Notes: generated from the letters alone by a model not told the origin. A stretch of 64,000 nucleotides of DNA from Velocimicrobium porci (GCF_009696045.1 NZ_VUMT01000003.1:124001-188000), one strand, 5' to 3'. Positions 34,504 through 43,860 are shown, numbered from the stretch's first letter. Made by a program: numbers and translations.

Positions 34504-35916
34504 ATGTCTATCGAATATCTTGGTCTGAGCGAAATAAATGGACCATTAATTGTATTAGAAGGCGTTCAAAATCCAGCCTACGAGGAAATCGTAGAATTCA
34601 CAATCGACAATAAGACAAAAAAATTAGGCCGTATTGTTGAAGCCTATGAAGATAAAGCCGTAATTCAAGTATTTGGAGGAACAGATGAAATGTCTCTTCT
34701 AAATACCCATACCAAATTAACCGGTCATCCAATGGAAATCGGATTATCAGAAGATATTTTAGGTCGTGTTTTTAACGGCTTAGGACAGCCAATAGATGGA
34801 CTGGGTAACATTATTCCTGAAGTAAAATTAAATGTAAATGGACAACCGCTTAACCCTGTTTCCAGAGAATATCCCCGCAACTATATCCGAACCGGAATAT
34901 CTGCAATTGACTGTCTTACTACATTAATCCGCGGTCAGAAGCTTCCAATCTTTTCAGGAAACGGTCTGCCTCATGACCAGCTTGCTGCTCAAATTGTAAA
35001 GCAGGCTTCTCTTGGAGAAGAAAGTAATGAAGACTTTGCAATTGTTTTTGCCGCAATGGGCGTAAAACATGATGTTGCAGAATTTTTTCGCAGAACATTT
35101 GAAGAAAGTGGTGCCAGCTCTCATGTTACCATGTTTTTAAATCTGGCAAATGACCCGGTTGTTGAGCGACTGATTACACCAAAAGTCGCCCTTACAACAG
35201 CCGAATATCTGGCCTTTGAAAAAGGAATGCATATTCTTGTTATTTTAACTGATATGACTTCTTTTGCCGAAGCAATGCGTGAAGTATCTTCATCCAAGGG
35301 AGAAATTCCAAGCCGAAAAGGATATCCCGGCTATCTTTATAGCGAATTTGCAGCACTATACGAACGTGCCGGCATTGTTGCAGGACGCCCCGGCTCTGTT
35401 ACCCAGATTCCTATTTTAACAATGCCAAATGACGATATTACACACCCTATCCCAGACTTAACCGGTTATATTACCGAGGGTCAGATTGTTTTGGAGCGTT
35501 ACCTGCATCAAAAGGCCATTTACCCGCCAATCAATGTGCTTCCATCTCTATCGCGACTTATGAAAGATGGTATTGGTGCCGGTTATACAAGAGAAGACCA
35601 CCAAGACTTAGCAAACCAGTTATTTTCCTCTTATGCACATGTTGGTGAAGCACGGGCATTAGCAAGTGTAATTGGTGAAGATGAACTGTCAACAATTGAT
35701 AAAAAATATTTAAAATTTGGTACTGCATTTGAGGAACAATTTGTTGCTCAGGGTCAGAATGAAAACAGGACGATTACAGAAACCCTTGATAAAGGTTGGG
35801 AGTTACTATCCATACTTCCTCGTGAAGAATTAGACCGTGTTAACACAACAATATTAGACAAATATTATCATCCGGCACAAGAAGAGCCATCGGAAGATGA
35901 AAACTATGATGACTAA
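34504..35916 (+). CDS. ntpB: V/A-type ATPase regulatory subunit B
   Basis: A 470-residue non-catalytic head subunit, starting [20 protein letters not shown]. This start (34504) follows AAAGGAG; an in-frame ATG at 34471 lies inside ntpA. As expected for B subunits, the canonical P-loop is lost ([11 protein letters not shown]). The [12 protein letters not shown] motif and an acidic C-terminus are present. Confidence 0.97.
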   Translation: MSIEYLGLSEINGPLIVLEGVQNPAYEEIVEFTIDNKTKKLGRIVEAYEDKAVIQVFGGTDEMSLLNTHTKLTGHPMEIGLSEDILGRVFNGLGQPIDGLGNIIPEVKLNVNGQPLNPVSREYPRNYIRTGISAIDCLTTLIRGQKLPIFSGNGLPHDQLAAQIVKQASLGEESNEDFAIVFAAMGVKHDVAEFFRRTFEESGASSHVTMFLNLANDPVVERLITPKVALTTAEYLAFEKGMHILVILTDMTSFAEAMREVSSSKGEIPSRKGYPGYLYSEFAALYERAGIVAGRPGSVTQIPILTMPNDDITHPIPDLTGYITEGQIVLERYLHQKAIYPPINVLPSLSRLMKDGIGAGYTREDHQDLANQLFSSYAHVGEARALASVIGEDELSTIDKKYLKFGTAFEEQFVAQGQNENRTITETLDKGWELLSILPREELDRVNTTILDKYYHPAQEEPSEDENYDD

Positions 35917-35942
35917 TTTATCAAACATAAGGAGATGACCAG

Positions 35943-36563
35943 ATGGATCCAAATACATTTCCTACAAAAGGTAATCTTATCCTCGCAAAAAACTCCCTTG
36001 TTCTGGCAAAACAGGGTTTTGAATTAATGGACAAAAAAAGAAACATACTAATTCGTGAACTAATGGATTTAATCGATGAGGCCTCAAATATTCAATCTGA
36101 AATTGATGTTACATTTACGACTGCATATAAGGCACTGCAAAAGGCCAATATTGAAATGGGAATTCATAATGTTGCACAAATTGCAAAAACAATACCAGAG
36201 GAGGATTCCATTTCTATTAAACTTCGTAGTATAATGGGTACTGAGATTCCATTTGTCGAATGTGACAAAACAACACAACCTGCAGCATACTCGTTTTATG
36301 GAACTCGAATTTCACTTGATGAAGCCTGTTATCAATTTAATAGAGTAAAAGAATTAACCTTACGTCTATCCATGATTGAAAACTCGGCTTATCGGCTGGC
36401 ATCCAGCATTAAAAAAACCCAAAAACGTGCTAATGCGTTACAAAATATCACAATCCCACGTTATACTACTCTTGTAGCAGATATTCAAAATGCATTAGAA
36501 GAAAAAGAACGAGAAGAATTCACACGGCTTAAAGTGATAAAACGAATGCAGGGAAAAACATAA
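35943..36563 (+). CDS. ntpD: V/A-type ATPase subunit D (central shaft)
   Basis: A 206-residue coiled-coil rotor shaft. N-terminal P-T-K-G-N-L-I-L-A-K-N-S-L-V-L-A-K-Q-G-F-E-L-M-D-K-K-R and C-terminal K-K-T-Q-K-R-A-N-A-L-Q-N-I-T-I-P are family signatures. AAGGAGATG precedes the start. The dacA-like gene follows 19 nt later. Confidence 0.95.
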   Translation: MDPNTFPTKGNLILAKNSLVLAKQGFELMDKKRNILIRELMDLIDEASNIQSEIDVTFTTAYKALQKANIEMGIHNVAQIAKTIPEEDSISIKLRSIMGTEIPFVECDKTTQPAAYSFYGTRISLDEACYQFNRVKELTLRLSMIENSAYRLASSIKKTQKRANALQNITIPRYTTLVADIQNALEEKEREEFTRLKVIKRMQGKT

Positions 36564-36582
36564 AAGGAGTTATAATAATAAA

Positions 36583-37953
36583 ATGAAACGATTGTTTGTA
36601 TTACTATTAGTGGCATCTATTTTAATTAGTCCACTAGGCAACACAACCGTCTTTGCAGACACAAAAACATCTTCTGCAAAAGGCACAGAAGAAACTTGGC
36701 CAAAAGGTCCAAAAGTAAATGCCGAATCAGCAATTCTCATGGATGTATCATCCGGATTAATTTTATATGAAAAAAATAGTCATAAAAAACAATACCCAGC
36801 AAGTATTACCAAAATAATGACAACGTTACTGGCAATTGAAAATTGCTCAATGGGTGAAATTGTAACATTTTCCCATGACTGTGTATTTGGCATTGAAACC
36901 GGAAGCAGCCATATTGGAATTGATGTTGATGAAAAACTAACCGTAGAACAAGCCCTTTATGCAATTATGTTGGCCTCTGCAAACGAAGTATCTTGGGGAA
37001 TAGGAGAACATGTAAGTGGCTCACTCAAAGCATTTGCAAAAGCCATGAATACACGTGCAAAAGAGTTAGGATGTACTGACACACATTTTGTCAACGCTAA
37101 TGGTCTTCATAATGACAATCACTATACGACTGTATATGATATGGCCCTAATTTCAAGAGAAGCGATGAAATCCAGTACATTTCGGAAAATTATTTCAACC
37201 AAATCCTATACAATACCTCCGACTAACAAACACAAAGAACCCAATTCGTTCTTAAATCACCATCAGATGCTAGTTGGCAACAAATATCCGCAATATAAAT
37301 ATGAATATTGTATCGGCGGTAAAACCGGCTACACAACAAAGGCTGGTTCAACCTTAGTTACATTTGCAAAAAAAGATGATGTCGAATTACTTTGTGTTGT
37401 TATGCGTGCAAATGGTCCTGCTTCTTCTGAAAACGAATATACGGATACAACATCATTATTTAATTGGGGCTTTGAAAATTTTACTCAACATGACATAACC
37501 GGAAATACTGACCTAAGTTCTGATACAGAGTCGCCATTGTTTACCAAATATAATCCAATATTTGACCAGACCAATTCACCACTTCGTCTTGGAACAAATA
37601 CAACGATTCTGCTTCCAAATGGTGTGGATTTTGAAAAAGCAGAACGCAAGGTAAATATTTATAAAAATATTTCTTTAAAAGATGGTGAAAATATAGTTGG
37701 TAATGTTTCTTATAACTATGGAGGCAAAACCGTCGGCAGTACTGATATTATATTTGACAAAACAAAGGCAGTTACATTAACCTCCTTGACCAAAACCCGA
37801 CAAATCAATGCAAAAACAGTAAAAGGTGCGAATACATTTAATCTAAAACCTATTATTATAACTGTTATTATTCTTTTCATCATTGGATGTATATGCCTAT
37901 ATATATCAATTTTAAGAAAACGTAAAAAAAACTCTCGGTCATATCGGTTTTAA
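36583..37953 (+). CDS. D-alanyl-D-alanine carboxypeptidase (S11 family)
   Basis: A 456-residue penicillin-binding protein that trims the terminal D-Ala of peptidoglycan stems. Signal peptide about 1-26; the three motifs are S-I-T-K, S-A-N (L-A-S-A-N-E-V-S) and K-T-G (G-G-K-T-G-Y-T). The C-terminal domain ends in a membrane helix (about 425-445) and a basic R-K-R-K-K-N tail, so the enzyme is anchored from its C-terminus. It lies 19 nt after ntpD without a terminator between, so co-transcription with the ATPase operon is likely. Confidence 0.93.
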   Translation: MKRLFVLLLVASILISPLGNTTVFADTKTSSAKGTEETWPKGPKVNAESAILMDVSSGLILYEKNSHKKQYPASITKIMTTLLAIENCSMGEIVTFSHDCVFGIETGSSHIGIDVDEKLTVEQALYAIMLASANEVSWGIGEHVSGSLKAFAKAMNTRAKELGCTDTHFVNANGLHNDNHYTTVYDMALISREAMKSSTFRKIISTKSYTIPPTNKHKEPNSFLNHHQMLVGNKYPQYKYEYCIGGKTGYTTKAGSTLVTFAKKDDVELLCVVMRANGPASSENEYTDTTSLFNWGFENFTQHDITGNTDLSSDTESPLFTKYNPIFDQTNSPLRLGTNTTILLPNGVDFEKAERKVNIYKNISLKDGENIVGNVSYNYGGKTVGSTDIIFDKTKAVTLTSLTKTRQINAKTVKGANTFNLKPIIITVIILFIIGCICLYISILRKRKKNSRSYRF

Positions 37954-37961
37954 ATGCAAAT

Positions 37962-38012
37962 AAATGAGAGGGTTACAAAATGAATTATTTCCATTTTGTA
38001 ACCCTCTCATTT
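37962..38012. terminator. Bidirectional terminator, 21-bp perfect stem
   Basis: Positions 37962-37982 and 37992-38012 are perfect inverse repeats with a 9-nt loop, with A and T runs at the ends. It separates the converging carboxypeptidase and exonuclease genes. Confidence 0.95.
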
Positions 38013-38024
38013 ATTTTCTTTAAA

Positions 38025-38975
38025 CTAGTTTTTCACCTTTCGCCTTTTTTGTTTATGCAGTCGGACCTCCTGAAATTTTTCCTGTAACAAAGCTGCTTTT
38101 TCGGCTGTTATCATACTAACTATTTTGACTGCGAACACCTTTCCATCTTTTGTTTTATGAATACGTATTCTTCCTTTTAAATATCCATGCTCTTTACAAT
38201 AAGCAAGGCAATAATAATTTTTTAAATTACTACTAAACCATCGAATTCTTTTTGTTGCTTTTGCTCCACATCTGCAACAAAAAATATCTTTAATCTTACT
38301 ATTTTCCATTAACTTTTCCTTGCTATCATATTCCTTAGAAATAAACTTAGAATAATTATCATACACAATATACACTTCATCTTCTTCCGTTTTTGGATTA
38401 TGATAATAATCAATGGAAAAATAACTGTCTACCATTGATTTTTCGATTTTTTGAAAAATTCTTGTCGTATATTCTGCATCCCATAAAGCCCTGTGAAAAT
38501 TTTCGTTCTTTTCAAGTTTCCAATAATCCACAGCATACTCTAGTGAACGGGCATTCTTTCGTCCTTCTGTCTGTAATGAAAATAATTTCTGTACATCATA
38601 ATATAAGAATGGTTTATTGCCGAGCGGACTCATCTGATAATAACTCATATTTCTCTGTAATTCAAATAAATCACTGGTTCCCCATGTCGCAAAATAGTAG
38701 TCATCGCCACACCATGATAAAAACCTTTGAATCACTTCGCAAAAAGGATTCCCGCTTTTCAATTCTTCCATATCTATGTGTATTATTTCATTGGTTTTTG
38801 GATGTAATTCTTTATAAACTTGTGGACATATAAGTTCGTGAAATTTTTCTAAAACTTCCCGTTTTTCATCTAACTTTACTGCTCCAATTTCAATTATCTC
38901 AAACGGAAATTCTTCCACTTCCGTTCCACCACCCGGACATTGATTCCATTCCAAATCAATAACAATATAATTCAA
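38025..38975 (-). CDS. DEDDh 3'-5' exonuclease with C-terminal Cys-rich region
   Basis: A 316-residue protein. Residues 1-185 form a DnaQ/ERI-1-like exonuclease fold: Y-I-V-I-D-L-E-W-N (Asp6, Glu8), a central Asp in T-W-G-T-S-D, and the last motif F-H-R-A-L-W-D-A-E-Y-T with His and Asp five residues apart, which marks the DEDDh type. The remainder holds C-C-R-C-G and C-L-A-Y-C with a basic stretch, which looks like a zinc-binding, nucleic-acid-contacting module. It may act on RNA ends; substrate unknown. Confidence 0.85.
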   Translation of the reverse strand: MNYIVIDLEWNQCPGGGTEVEEFPFEIIEIGAVKLDEKREVLEKFHELICPQVYKELHPKTNEIIHIDMEELKSGNPFCEVIQRFLSWCGDDYYFATWGTSDLFELQRNMSYYQMSPLGNKPFLYYDVQKLFSLQTEGRKNARSLEYAVDYWKLEKNENFHRALWDAEYTTRIFQKIEKSMVDSYFSIDYYHNPKTEEDEVYIVYDNYSKFISKEYDSKEKLMENSKIKDIFCCRCGAKATKRIRWFSSNLKNYYCLAYCKEHGYLKGRIRIHKTKDGKVFAVKIVSMITAEKAALLQEKFQEVRLHKQKRRKVKN

Positions 38976-38999
38976 AGTTCTACCAACTTTCTATTTTTT

Positions 39000-39098
39000 C
39001 TAATCCATAGATTTAAATATCTGAGCTATTTGTTCCGAACTCATTTGCCAATCTGACTTTCCGATTTGATTCTGTTTTTTATTTTCAGCTTTACAATT
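39000..39098 (-). pseudogene. In-frame 3' continuation of the 39099-39704 gene past its stop codon
   Basis: After the TAA at 39101-39099 the same frame runs on for 32 codons to a TAG at 39002-39000. The encoded stretch begins NCKAENKKQNQIGKSDWQ and ends MSSEQIAQIFKSMD. The amphipathic end, M-S-x-E-Q-I-A-x-I-F-x-S-M, looks like a real protein C-terminus, so the upstream TAA may be a recent nonsense change or a recoded stop. Confidence 0.5.
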
Positions 39099-39704
39099 TT
39101 AGTTCTCCAAACAATTCTTCTGTTTTAACAGCTCTTCAATTCTACTTATTGTAAATTCCAGATTTTCTATACTTTGTCCAACACCATCCACAATATCTGG
39201 CACATTCGATTTTGTTGCGATTCGTTCTATACTGGAAGCAATTTTACTTGCTGACTCTTTTATATTGACAATCATACATTTAATATCTTCCCTATGATAC
39301 TTCACAACTAATTTTGTTGCATTTTCTTCCACTTCAATAATTTGTTCTTTATAAATTTCTAACACTTCTAATAGTTCTTTCTGCTCTTCTCTATTAAGTT
39401 CCTTCATTTGACACAACACAATATAACAAGCCTTTTGAAGTTTAACCAATTCTTCTAATAACTTATTATCCGCCAATCCACTTTGTATCGAAAAAGCATC
39501 TGTATTCTGTTCTGGTATTGTTGATTTCGACATAAAATATGTCTGAATCCAATCTAGTAACAAATAAGTAGTTAATAGGACGATTGCCCCTCCACCAACA
39601 ATAAGTGAAACTGTATCTCTAAATTCTAAAAGAAAATATAGTTCCAATATAATGGATGCCATAAACAACATTCCAATTATCATAAAATTATTCTTCTTTT
39701 TCAT
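39099..39704 (-). CDS. Membrane protein with coiled coil, possibly truncated by a stop codon
   Basis: A 201-residue protein of unknown family. Two membrane helices lie at about 7-27 and 34-52; the rest is cytoplasmic and helical, with heptad-like stretches around 75-200 (for example LLEELVKLQKACYIVL and IENLEFTISRIEELLKQ). This layout resembles a reduced chemoreceptor- or diaphragm-like signalling scaffold without a recognised domain. The frame continues as protein-like sequence for 32 more codons after the TAA, so the intact product was probably about 234 residues. Confidence 0.7.
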   Translation of the reverse strand: MKKKNNFMIIGMLFMASIILELYFLLEFRDTVSLIVGGGAIVLLTTYLLLDWIQTYFMSKSTIPEQNTDAFSIQSGLADNKLLEELVKLQKACYIVLCQMKELNREEQKELLEVLEIYKEQIIEVEENATKLVVKYHREDIKCMIVNIKESASKIASSIERIATKSNVPDIVDGVGQSIENLEFTISRIEELLKQKNCLEN

Positions 39705-39771
39705 CCTGTTACTCCCTCGTAATAAACTTTCATTTCCTGTAAGCTCTCTTACATTTTTCTAACAATTATGA

Positions 39772-39808
39772 TGTTGGGGCAAAAGATATTTTGACCCCTG
39801 ATACCTAC
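39772..39808. repeat. Palindromic interspersed repeat, copy B
   Basis: GGGGCAAAAGATATTTTGACCCC followed by TGATACCTAC matches the element at 16931-16968 with few changes. Here it lies in an intergenic region upstream of the 39099-39704 gene. Confidence 0.7.
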
Positions 39809-39996
39809 AGATGACTACGCACTTTGTGGTATCATAATTATATTACCATAAGAATTACAGCAAAGTAAACACATATCCCCTCTCAAACCTTTATATAGGA
39901 CTTATTCTCTATTTTTTACAAACCTGTAGCAAATTTTCCCTTTTACTCGTTATATATATAACAATGTGTTTTTACAAGAGCATGAGGAGGAAGAGT

Positions 39997-40182
39997 ATGA
40001 AAGAACAAACTATAAAATTATGTATTGGACTTACATTATCAATACTTTTTTTAATATCTGTTAATTTTTTTCTAACATTAGAACAAAATCCATATTATAC
40101 AAATAAGCAACCTACATATAAAGAAACTATCTTTACTTTTCCGGATACCATTATATCCTTCCTTGGCTTTAATAAACAATAA
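39997..40182 (+). CDS. Small single-pass membrane protein
   Basis: A 61-residue protein with one hydrophobic helix at about 7-26 and a short, Thr/Tyr-rich outer part ending T-I-I-S-F-L-G-F-N-K-Q. The start at 39997 follows GAGGAGGAAGAG; the frame could open at 39964 but without a better site. Unknown family. The N-terminal K-E-Q-T-I-K before the helix suggests an inside N-terminus. A bidirectional terminator follows. Confidence 0.65.
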   Translation: MKEQTIKLCIGLTLSILFLISVNFFLTLEQNPYYTNKQPTYKETIFTFPDTIISFLGFNKQ

Positions 40183-40227
40183 TATATCGTTAACAAAGTA
40201 GTTCTTAAAGTAACTGTAATAAAAAAA

Positions 40228-40265
40228 TGTTGTAAAACAAATTCTTCTTGCTTTACAACACTTTT
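40228..40265. terminator. Bidirectional terminator
   Basis: TGTTGTAAA (40228-40236) and TTTACAACA (40252-40260) form a 9-bp stem, followed by CTTTTT on the plus strand and by a seven-T run on the minus strand. It serves the small membrane protein gene and tRNA-Arg. Confidence 0.85.
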
Positions 40266-40268
40266 TAA

Positions 40269-40342
40269 CGTTCCTGACTGGAGTCGAACCAGCGGCCTAC
40301 TGCTTAGGAGGCAGTCGCTCTATCCTACTGAGCTACAGGAAC
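40269..40342 (-). tRNA. tRNA-Arg (anticodon CCT)
   Basis: 74-nt cloverleaf on the minus strand: acceptor GTTCCTG pairs with CAGGAAC, discriminator G, anticodon loop CTCCTAA giving CCT, T arm GGTTCGACTCC. CCA not encoded. Confidence 0.97.
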
Positions 40343-40467
40343 ACTTCAATTTTCTATACCCCTATTATTATATTTCATTCATATGATAAAATCAAGTATC
40401 TTAGTCGTTAATTTGTTGACATTTTTCTATATTTTGACTATTTTTTAATTCTTTTTTGCAAAAGTTA

Positions 40468-40496
40468 TTGACTTTTCTTCACAAATATACTACATT
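40468..40496 (+). promoter_or_regulatory. Promoter of the sirtuin-like gene
   Basis: TTGACT (40468-40473), 17-nt spacer, TACATT (40491-40496), 33 nt before the start with AAAGGGGGAG as ribosome site. Confidence 0.6.
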
Positions 40497-40528
40497 AGTC
40501 TTGTAAAATCAAAAAGGGGGAGATATAT

Positions 40529-41251
40529 ATGCAATTACAGAAACTAGAACTTATGATACAAAAAAGTAATAATATCGTTGCGTTGTTAGGTCCAGGAATC
40601 CTTGAAGAATGTGGTCTTCCTAACTTTCGTAATGATGATGCCTGCTATGAAGTAGAGTCTTCTTATGGATACTCCCCAACAGAGTTATTATCTGCTCAAT
40701 TTTTTGAAACACGAAAAGAATTATTTTTTCAATATTATAAAGAGATTATCCTAAAAAAGGGAGTTCCTTGCTCTGCTCTATATGCTTTAGCAAAGTTAGA
40801 ACAAATCGGCAAATTAAAATCAATTATCACAACAAACATGTACAATATTGAAGAAGAAGCCGGCTGTAAAAATGTAACTCATCTTTATGGATATGTAGAA
40901 GATAACAAATGCCCTCGTTGTGGAAAGGCATATTCCATTTCTTACATCAAAAATTCAATTTCCGTACCTTTGTGTGAAAAGTGTCAGGTAGCCATACGCC
41001 CTCAGATACTATTAATTGGAGAGTTATTAGACAATGGCTTAATGACCAAAGCTGCTAATGCCATTGAGCATGCAGATATGCTTCTTTTATTAGGCACACA
41101 TATCAATGACTATCGTATGGGAAAATTAATCCAATACTATACCGGAAATCGACTTGTCGTAATTAATGATATTGTTCATTGTGCTGATTCTAACGCAGAT
41201 TTGTTAATTAAAGAACGGCCAAGCAATATTTTACCCCATATTAATTTTTAA
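40529..41251 (+). CDS. Sir2-like protein with altered catalytic residues
   Basis: A 240-residue sirtuin-fold protein. The zinc site is intact (Cys128, Cys131, Cys149, Cys152) and G-L-P-N-F-R (29-34) matches the G-I-P-D-F-R NAD motif. Other key positions are changed: the G-A-G-I-S motif reads G-P-G-I-L (21-25), T-Q-N-I-D reads T-T-N-M-Y (101-105), and the catalytic His of the L-H-G motif is Tyr120 (H-L-Y-G). It should bind NAD-like ligands poorly as a deacylase, and may be a regulatory or repurposed sirtuin. Monocistronic, with its own promoter and a strong terminator. Confidence 0.85.
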   Translation: MQLQKLELMIQKSNNIVALLGPGILEECGLPNFRNDDACYEVESSYGYSPTELLSAQFFETRKELFFQYYKEIILKKGVPCSALYALAKLEQIGKLKSIITTNMYNIEEEAGCKNVTHLYGYVEDNKCPRCGKAYSISYIKNSISVPLCEKCQVAIRPQILLIGELLDNGLMTKAANAIEHADMLLLLGTHINDYRMGKLIQYYTGNRLVVINDIVHCADSNADLLIKERPSNILPHINF

Positions 41252-41307
41252 AGAACAAAGAGGCGCAAGTCCCTCATTCATGAGGGACTTGCGCCTCTTT
41301 GTTCTTT
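41250..41307. terminator. 28-bp perfect inverted repeat terminator
   Basis: Positions 41250-41277 and 41280-41307 are exact inverse repeats with only 2 nt between, overlapping the sirtuin stop codon. Internal GTCCCTCAT/ATGAGGGAC core recurs at about 49588-49604. It separates two converging genes. Confidence 0.9.
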
Positions 41308-41335
41308 ACTTATGACAACTATTTTAGCAATATAA

Positions 41336-42217
41336 TTACAGCTCTGTAAAGTCTACTTTACCCTGCATCCATATATTTCCTTTGAATCTTCTGCCCACCA
41401 TCGGTTCACCTTGTAAATCTTTTTTATTTATACAAATACTATAATTTAAATCATTGCACGAGATAAACAGAATATATACTTCTTCCTGCGTATATACATT
41501 CACGATACTTTTCCAATTTAAAATCGTTCCAACAATGGAATAATTATCCGATTCTGAACCATATGGAATGAAACAATTATCTACAATGGAATAAATATCT
41601 TCTTTTTTTGCCCTTCTGGAAATCATTGCATACATATCAATGTCATCAATTGTAAGACTATCAATTGCTTCCTGATTTCCAGCCTTTGCTTCTGCTATCA
41701 GCTGGCTTCTTTTTTTTGCCTGCGCAGAATGATTTTTTCTCTGTTGTTCAGTAAAATCAACTCCTAACAAAATCTTTCCTTCTATTGATAAAGCAGAAAG
41801 CGTTAAAGATACATATCGACCTGTATCTTCCATTCCTTTTGTTTCCATATAATCAATTGCATTTTGCAAATAAAATATAAGAGAAACTCCCAATCTTAAA
41901 TCATCGCACATGCCAGTATAAGCATCTGTATCTACTCTTTTATTAATTATAACATTTTCCTTTGCTGTCACCATATGACCTATCAAATATGGAAAATAAT
42001 GTTCCAGATGGAAAAAACCTTTTTCATCATAGATTCCCCTTATGGCAAATCCAATATTATCTCCAAAATTTTTCATTACTTCTGTCATTACTTCATTTTT
42101 GCTAATTCGAGTTGACTTCTTTTCTGTTGGCTGGTCCAAGACTATGCCAATAACTTTATCCAACTCTTTCCTGTTTTTTATATTACTAAACCCAATTGCT
42201 CTAAGATAACTGTGCAT
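41336..42217 (-). CDS. DUF3881 family protein
   Basis: A 293-residue soluble protein of DUF3881, a family largely confined to Lachnospiraceae. It starts MHSYLRAIGFSNIKNRKELD, the usual family opening, and has H-L-E-H-Y-F-P-Y, K-R-V-D-T-D-A-Y-T-G-M-C-D-D-L-R-L-G-V and a C-terminal G-x-R-F-x-G-N-I-W-M-Q-G segment. No biochemical role is known. It is 41 nt downstream of serS on the same strand. Confidence 0.82.
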   Translation of the reverse strand: MHSYLRAIGFSNIKNRKELDKVIGIVLDQPTEKKSTRISKNEVMTEVMKNFGDNIGFAIRGIYDEKGFFHLEHYFPYLIGHMVTAKENVIINKRVDTDAYTGMCDDLRLGVSLIFYLQNAIDYMETKGMEDTGRYVSLTLSALSIEGKILLGVDFTEQQRKNHSAQAKKRSQLIAEAKAGNQEAIDSLTIDDIDMYAMISRRAKKEDIYSIVDNCFIPYGSESDNYSIVGTILNWKSIVNVYTQEEVYILFISCNDLNYSICINKKDLQGEPMVGRRFKGNIWMQGKVDFTEL

Positions 42218-42258
42218 AGCCTACACCTGCCTTTTTTATATTATATTTCATACAAAGC

Positions 42259-43536
42259 TTATTTGATTACTTCTTTGCCACCCATATATGGCTGTAACAC
42301 TTTTGGAATACGGACAGAGCCATCTTCATTTAAATTGTTCTCTAAAAATGCAATTAACATTCTTGGTGGTGCCACAACTGTATTATTTAATGTATGAGCA
42401 AAATATTTTCCATCTTCGCCGACAACACGAATCTTTAATCTTCTAGCTTGAGCATCTCCTAAATTAGAACAGCTTCCAACTTCAAAATATTTCTTCTGTC
42501 TAGGAGACCATGCCTCAACGTCAATTGACTTAACCTTTAAGTCGGCTAAATCACCTGAGCAACATTCAAGCGTTCTGACCGGAATATCCAAAGAACGGAA
42601 TAAATCAACTGTATTCTGCCATAACTTATCAAACCACATTTTACTTTCTTCTGGTTTACATACAACAATCATTTCCTGTTTTTCAAATTGGTGAATACGA
42701 TATACTCCGCGTTCTTCAATACCGTGAGCACCTTTTTCCTTTCTGAAGCATGGAGAATAACTTGTTAATGTATAAGGTAATTTTTCTTCCGGAATAATCG
42801 TATCAATAAACTTACCAATCATAGAATGTTCACTTGTTCCAATTAAATATAAGTCTTCTCCCTCAATCTTATACATCATCGCATCCATCTCTGCAAAGCT
42901 CATTACACCAGTAACAACATCGCTTCGAATCATAAAAGGTGGTACACAATATGTGAAGCCTCTATCTATCATAAAATCTCTTGCATAGGAAATAACAGCA
43001 GAATGAAGTCTTGCAATATCTCCCATTAAATAATAAAAGCCATTTCCAGCCACTTTTCTGGCACTGTCTAAATCAATTCCATTAAATTTTTCCATAATAT
43101 CACTATGATATGGAACTTCAAAATCAGGTACAACCGGTTCCCCATATCGCTTTATCTCAACATTTTCACTATCATCCTTTCCAATTGGAACACTTGGATC
43201 AATAATATTTGGAATTACCATCATAATGTCCTTAATTTTTTTCTGTAATTCCGATTCTTTTGCTTCTAATTCAGCTAAACGGTCTGCATTTTTATTAACT
43301 TCTGCTTTTATAGCCTCTGCTTCGTCTTTTTTTCCCTGGGCCATTAACCCACCAATCTGCTTTGATAAAGATTTTCTGCTTGCTCTTAATGAATCTGCTT
43401 CCTGTTGCGTTTTTCTACTTTCAGCATCTAATTCAATTACTTCATCTACCAGTGGAAGTTTGCTATCCTGAAACTTATTTTTAATATTTTGTTTAACAAC
43501 ATCCGGGTTGCTTCTAAGAAATTTTAAATCTAACAT
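42259..43536 (-). CDS. serS: Seryl-tRNA synthetase
   Basis: Charges tRNA-Ser (and tRNA-Sec where present). The 425-residue class II enzyme has the N-terminal coiled-coil arm (about 28-105), motif 2 with F-R-K-E-K-G-A-H-G-I-E-E-R-G-V-Y-R-I-H-Q-F, and motif 3 with N-T-V-V-A-P-P-R-M-L-I-A-F-L-E. GGAGG precedes the ATG. A T-box leader with a UCC-like specifier controls it. Confidence 0.97.
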   Translation of the reverse strand: MLDLKFLRSNPDVVKQNIKNKFQDSKLPLVDEVIELDAESRKTQQEADSLRASRKSLSKQIGGLMAQGKKDEAEAIKAEVNKNADRLAELEAKESELQKKIKDIMMVIPNIIDPSVPIGKDDSENVEIKRYGEPVVPDFEVPYHSDIMEKFNGIDLDSARKVAGNGFYYLMGDIARLHSAVISYARDFMIDRGFTYCVPPFMIRSDVVTGVMSFAEMDAMMYKIEGEDLYLIGTSEHSMIGKFIDTIIPEEKLPYTLTSYSPCFRKEKGAHGIEERGVYRIHQFEKQEMIVVCKPEESKMWFDKLWQNTVDLFRSLDIPVRTLECCSGDLADLKVKSIDVEAWSPRQKKYFEVGSCSNLGDAQARRLKIRVVGEDGKYFAHTLNNTVVAPPRMLIAFLENNLNEDGSVRIPKVLQPYMGGKEVIK

Positions 43537-43601
43537 ATATGCCTCCTATTAACTTAATAATCTCAATTTAATTTTAATATTTTATAATTTTTTTTAATAA
43601 A

Positions 43602-43642
43602 GAAAAAATTCCTTCTCCCCCAAAACATGGGACGAAAGGAAT
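43602..43642 (-). terminator. Terminator of the serS T-box leader
   Basis: ATTCCTTT and AGAAGGAAT plus CCC/GGG form an interrupted stem around a short loop, followed by TTTTTTC. It directly follows the T-box core. Confidence 0.8.
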
Positions 43643-43854
43643 CCGCGTTGCCACCCAATTTGCTATAGTATAATCTATAACCTCTTGCTAGTATGATAAA
43701 GGATACTAACCTTCTAATTCATCATTAGAAATCGACATACTTGTCCCGAGAAGTGGAATGACTTTTTTGTTTACCAACTCACACCAACCGTTGACTCTCT
43801 GAAAAACATACAAAATCTTAGTTTCTCTATTTTTGTCTTTATTAAACTAATCTG
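43602..43854 (-). promoter_or_regulatory. T-box leader of serS
   Basis: On the minus strand the T-box core GGGTGGCAACGCGG (43656-43643) precedes a terminator hairpin. Stem I ends ACTTCTCGGGAC, and the triplet before it is TCC (43757-43755), a Ser codon, as expected for serS. The leader starts just after a strong promoter at 43861-43889. Confidence 0.9.
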
Positions 43855-43860
43855 ATTTTC

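Noticed and set aside
38393-38833. 146-codon plus-strand frame inside the exonuclease gene
   Set aside because: Antisense shadow of a gene with intact DEDDh motifs.
39099-39101. Selenocysteine or pyrrolysine recoding at the internal stop
   Set aside because: The stop is UAA, which neither system uses, and no SECIS-like element is needed to explain it.
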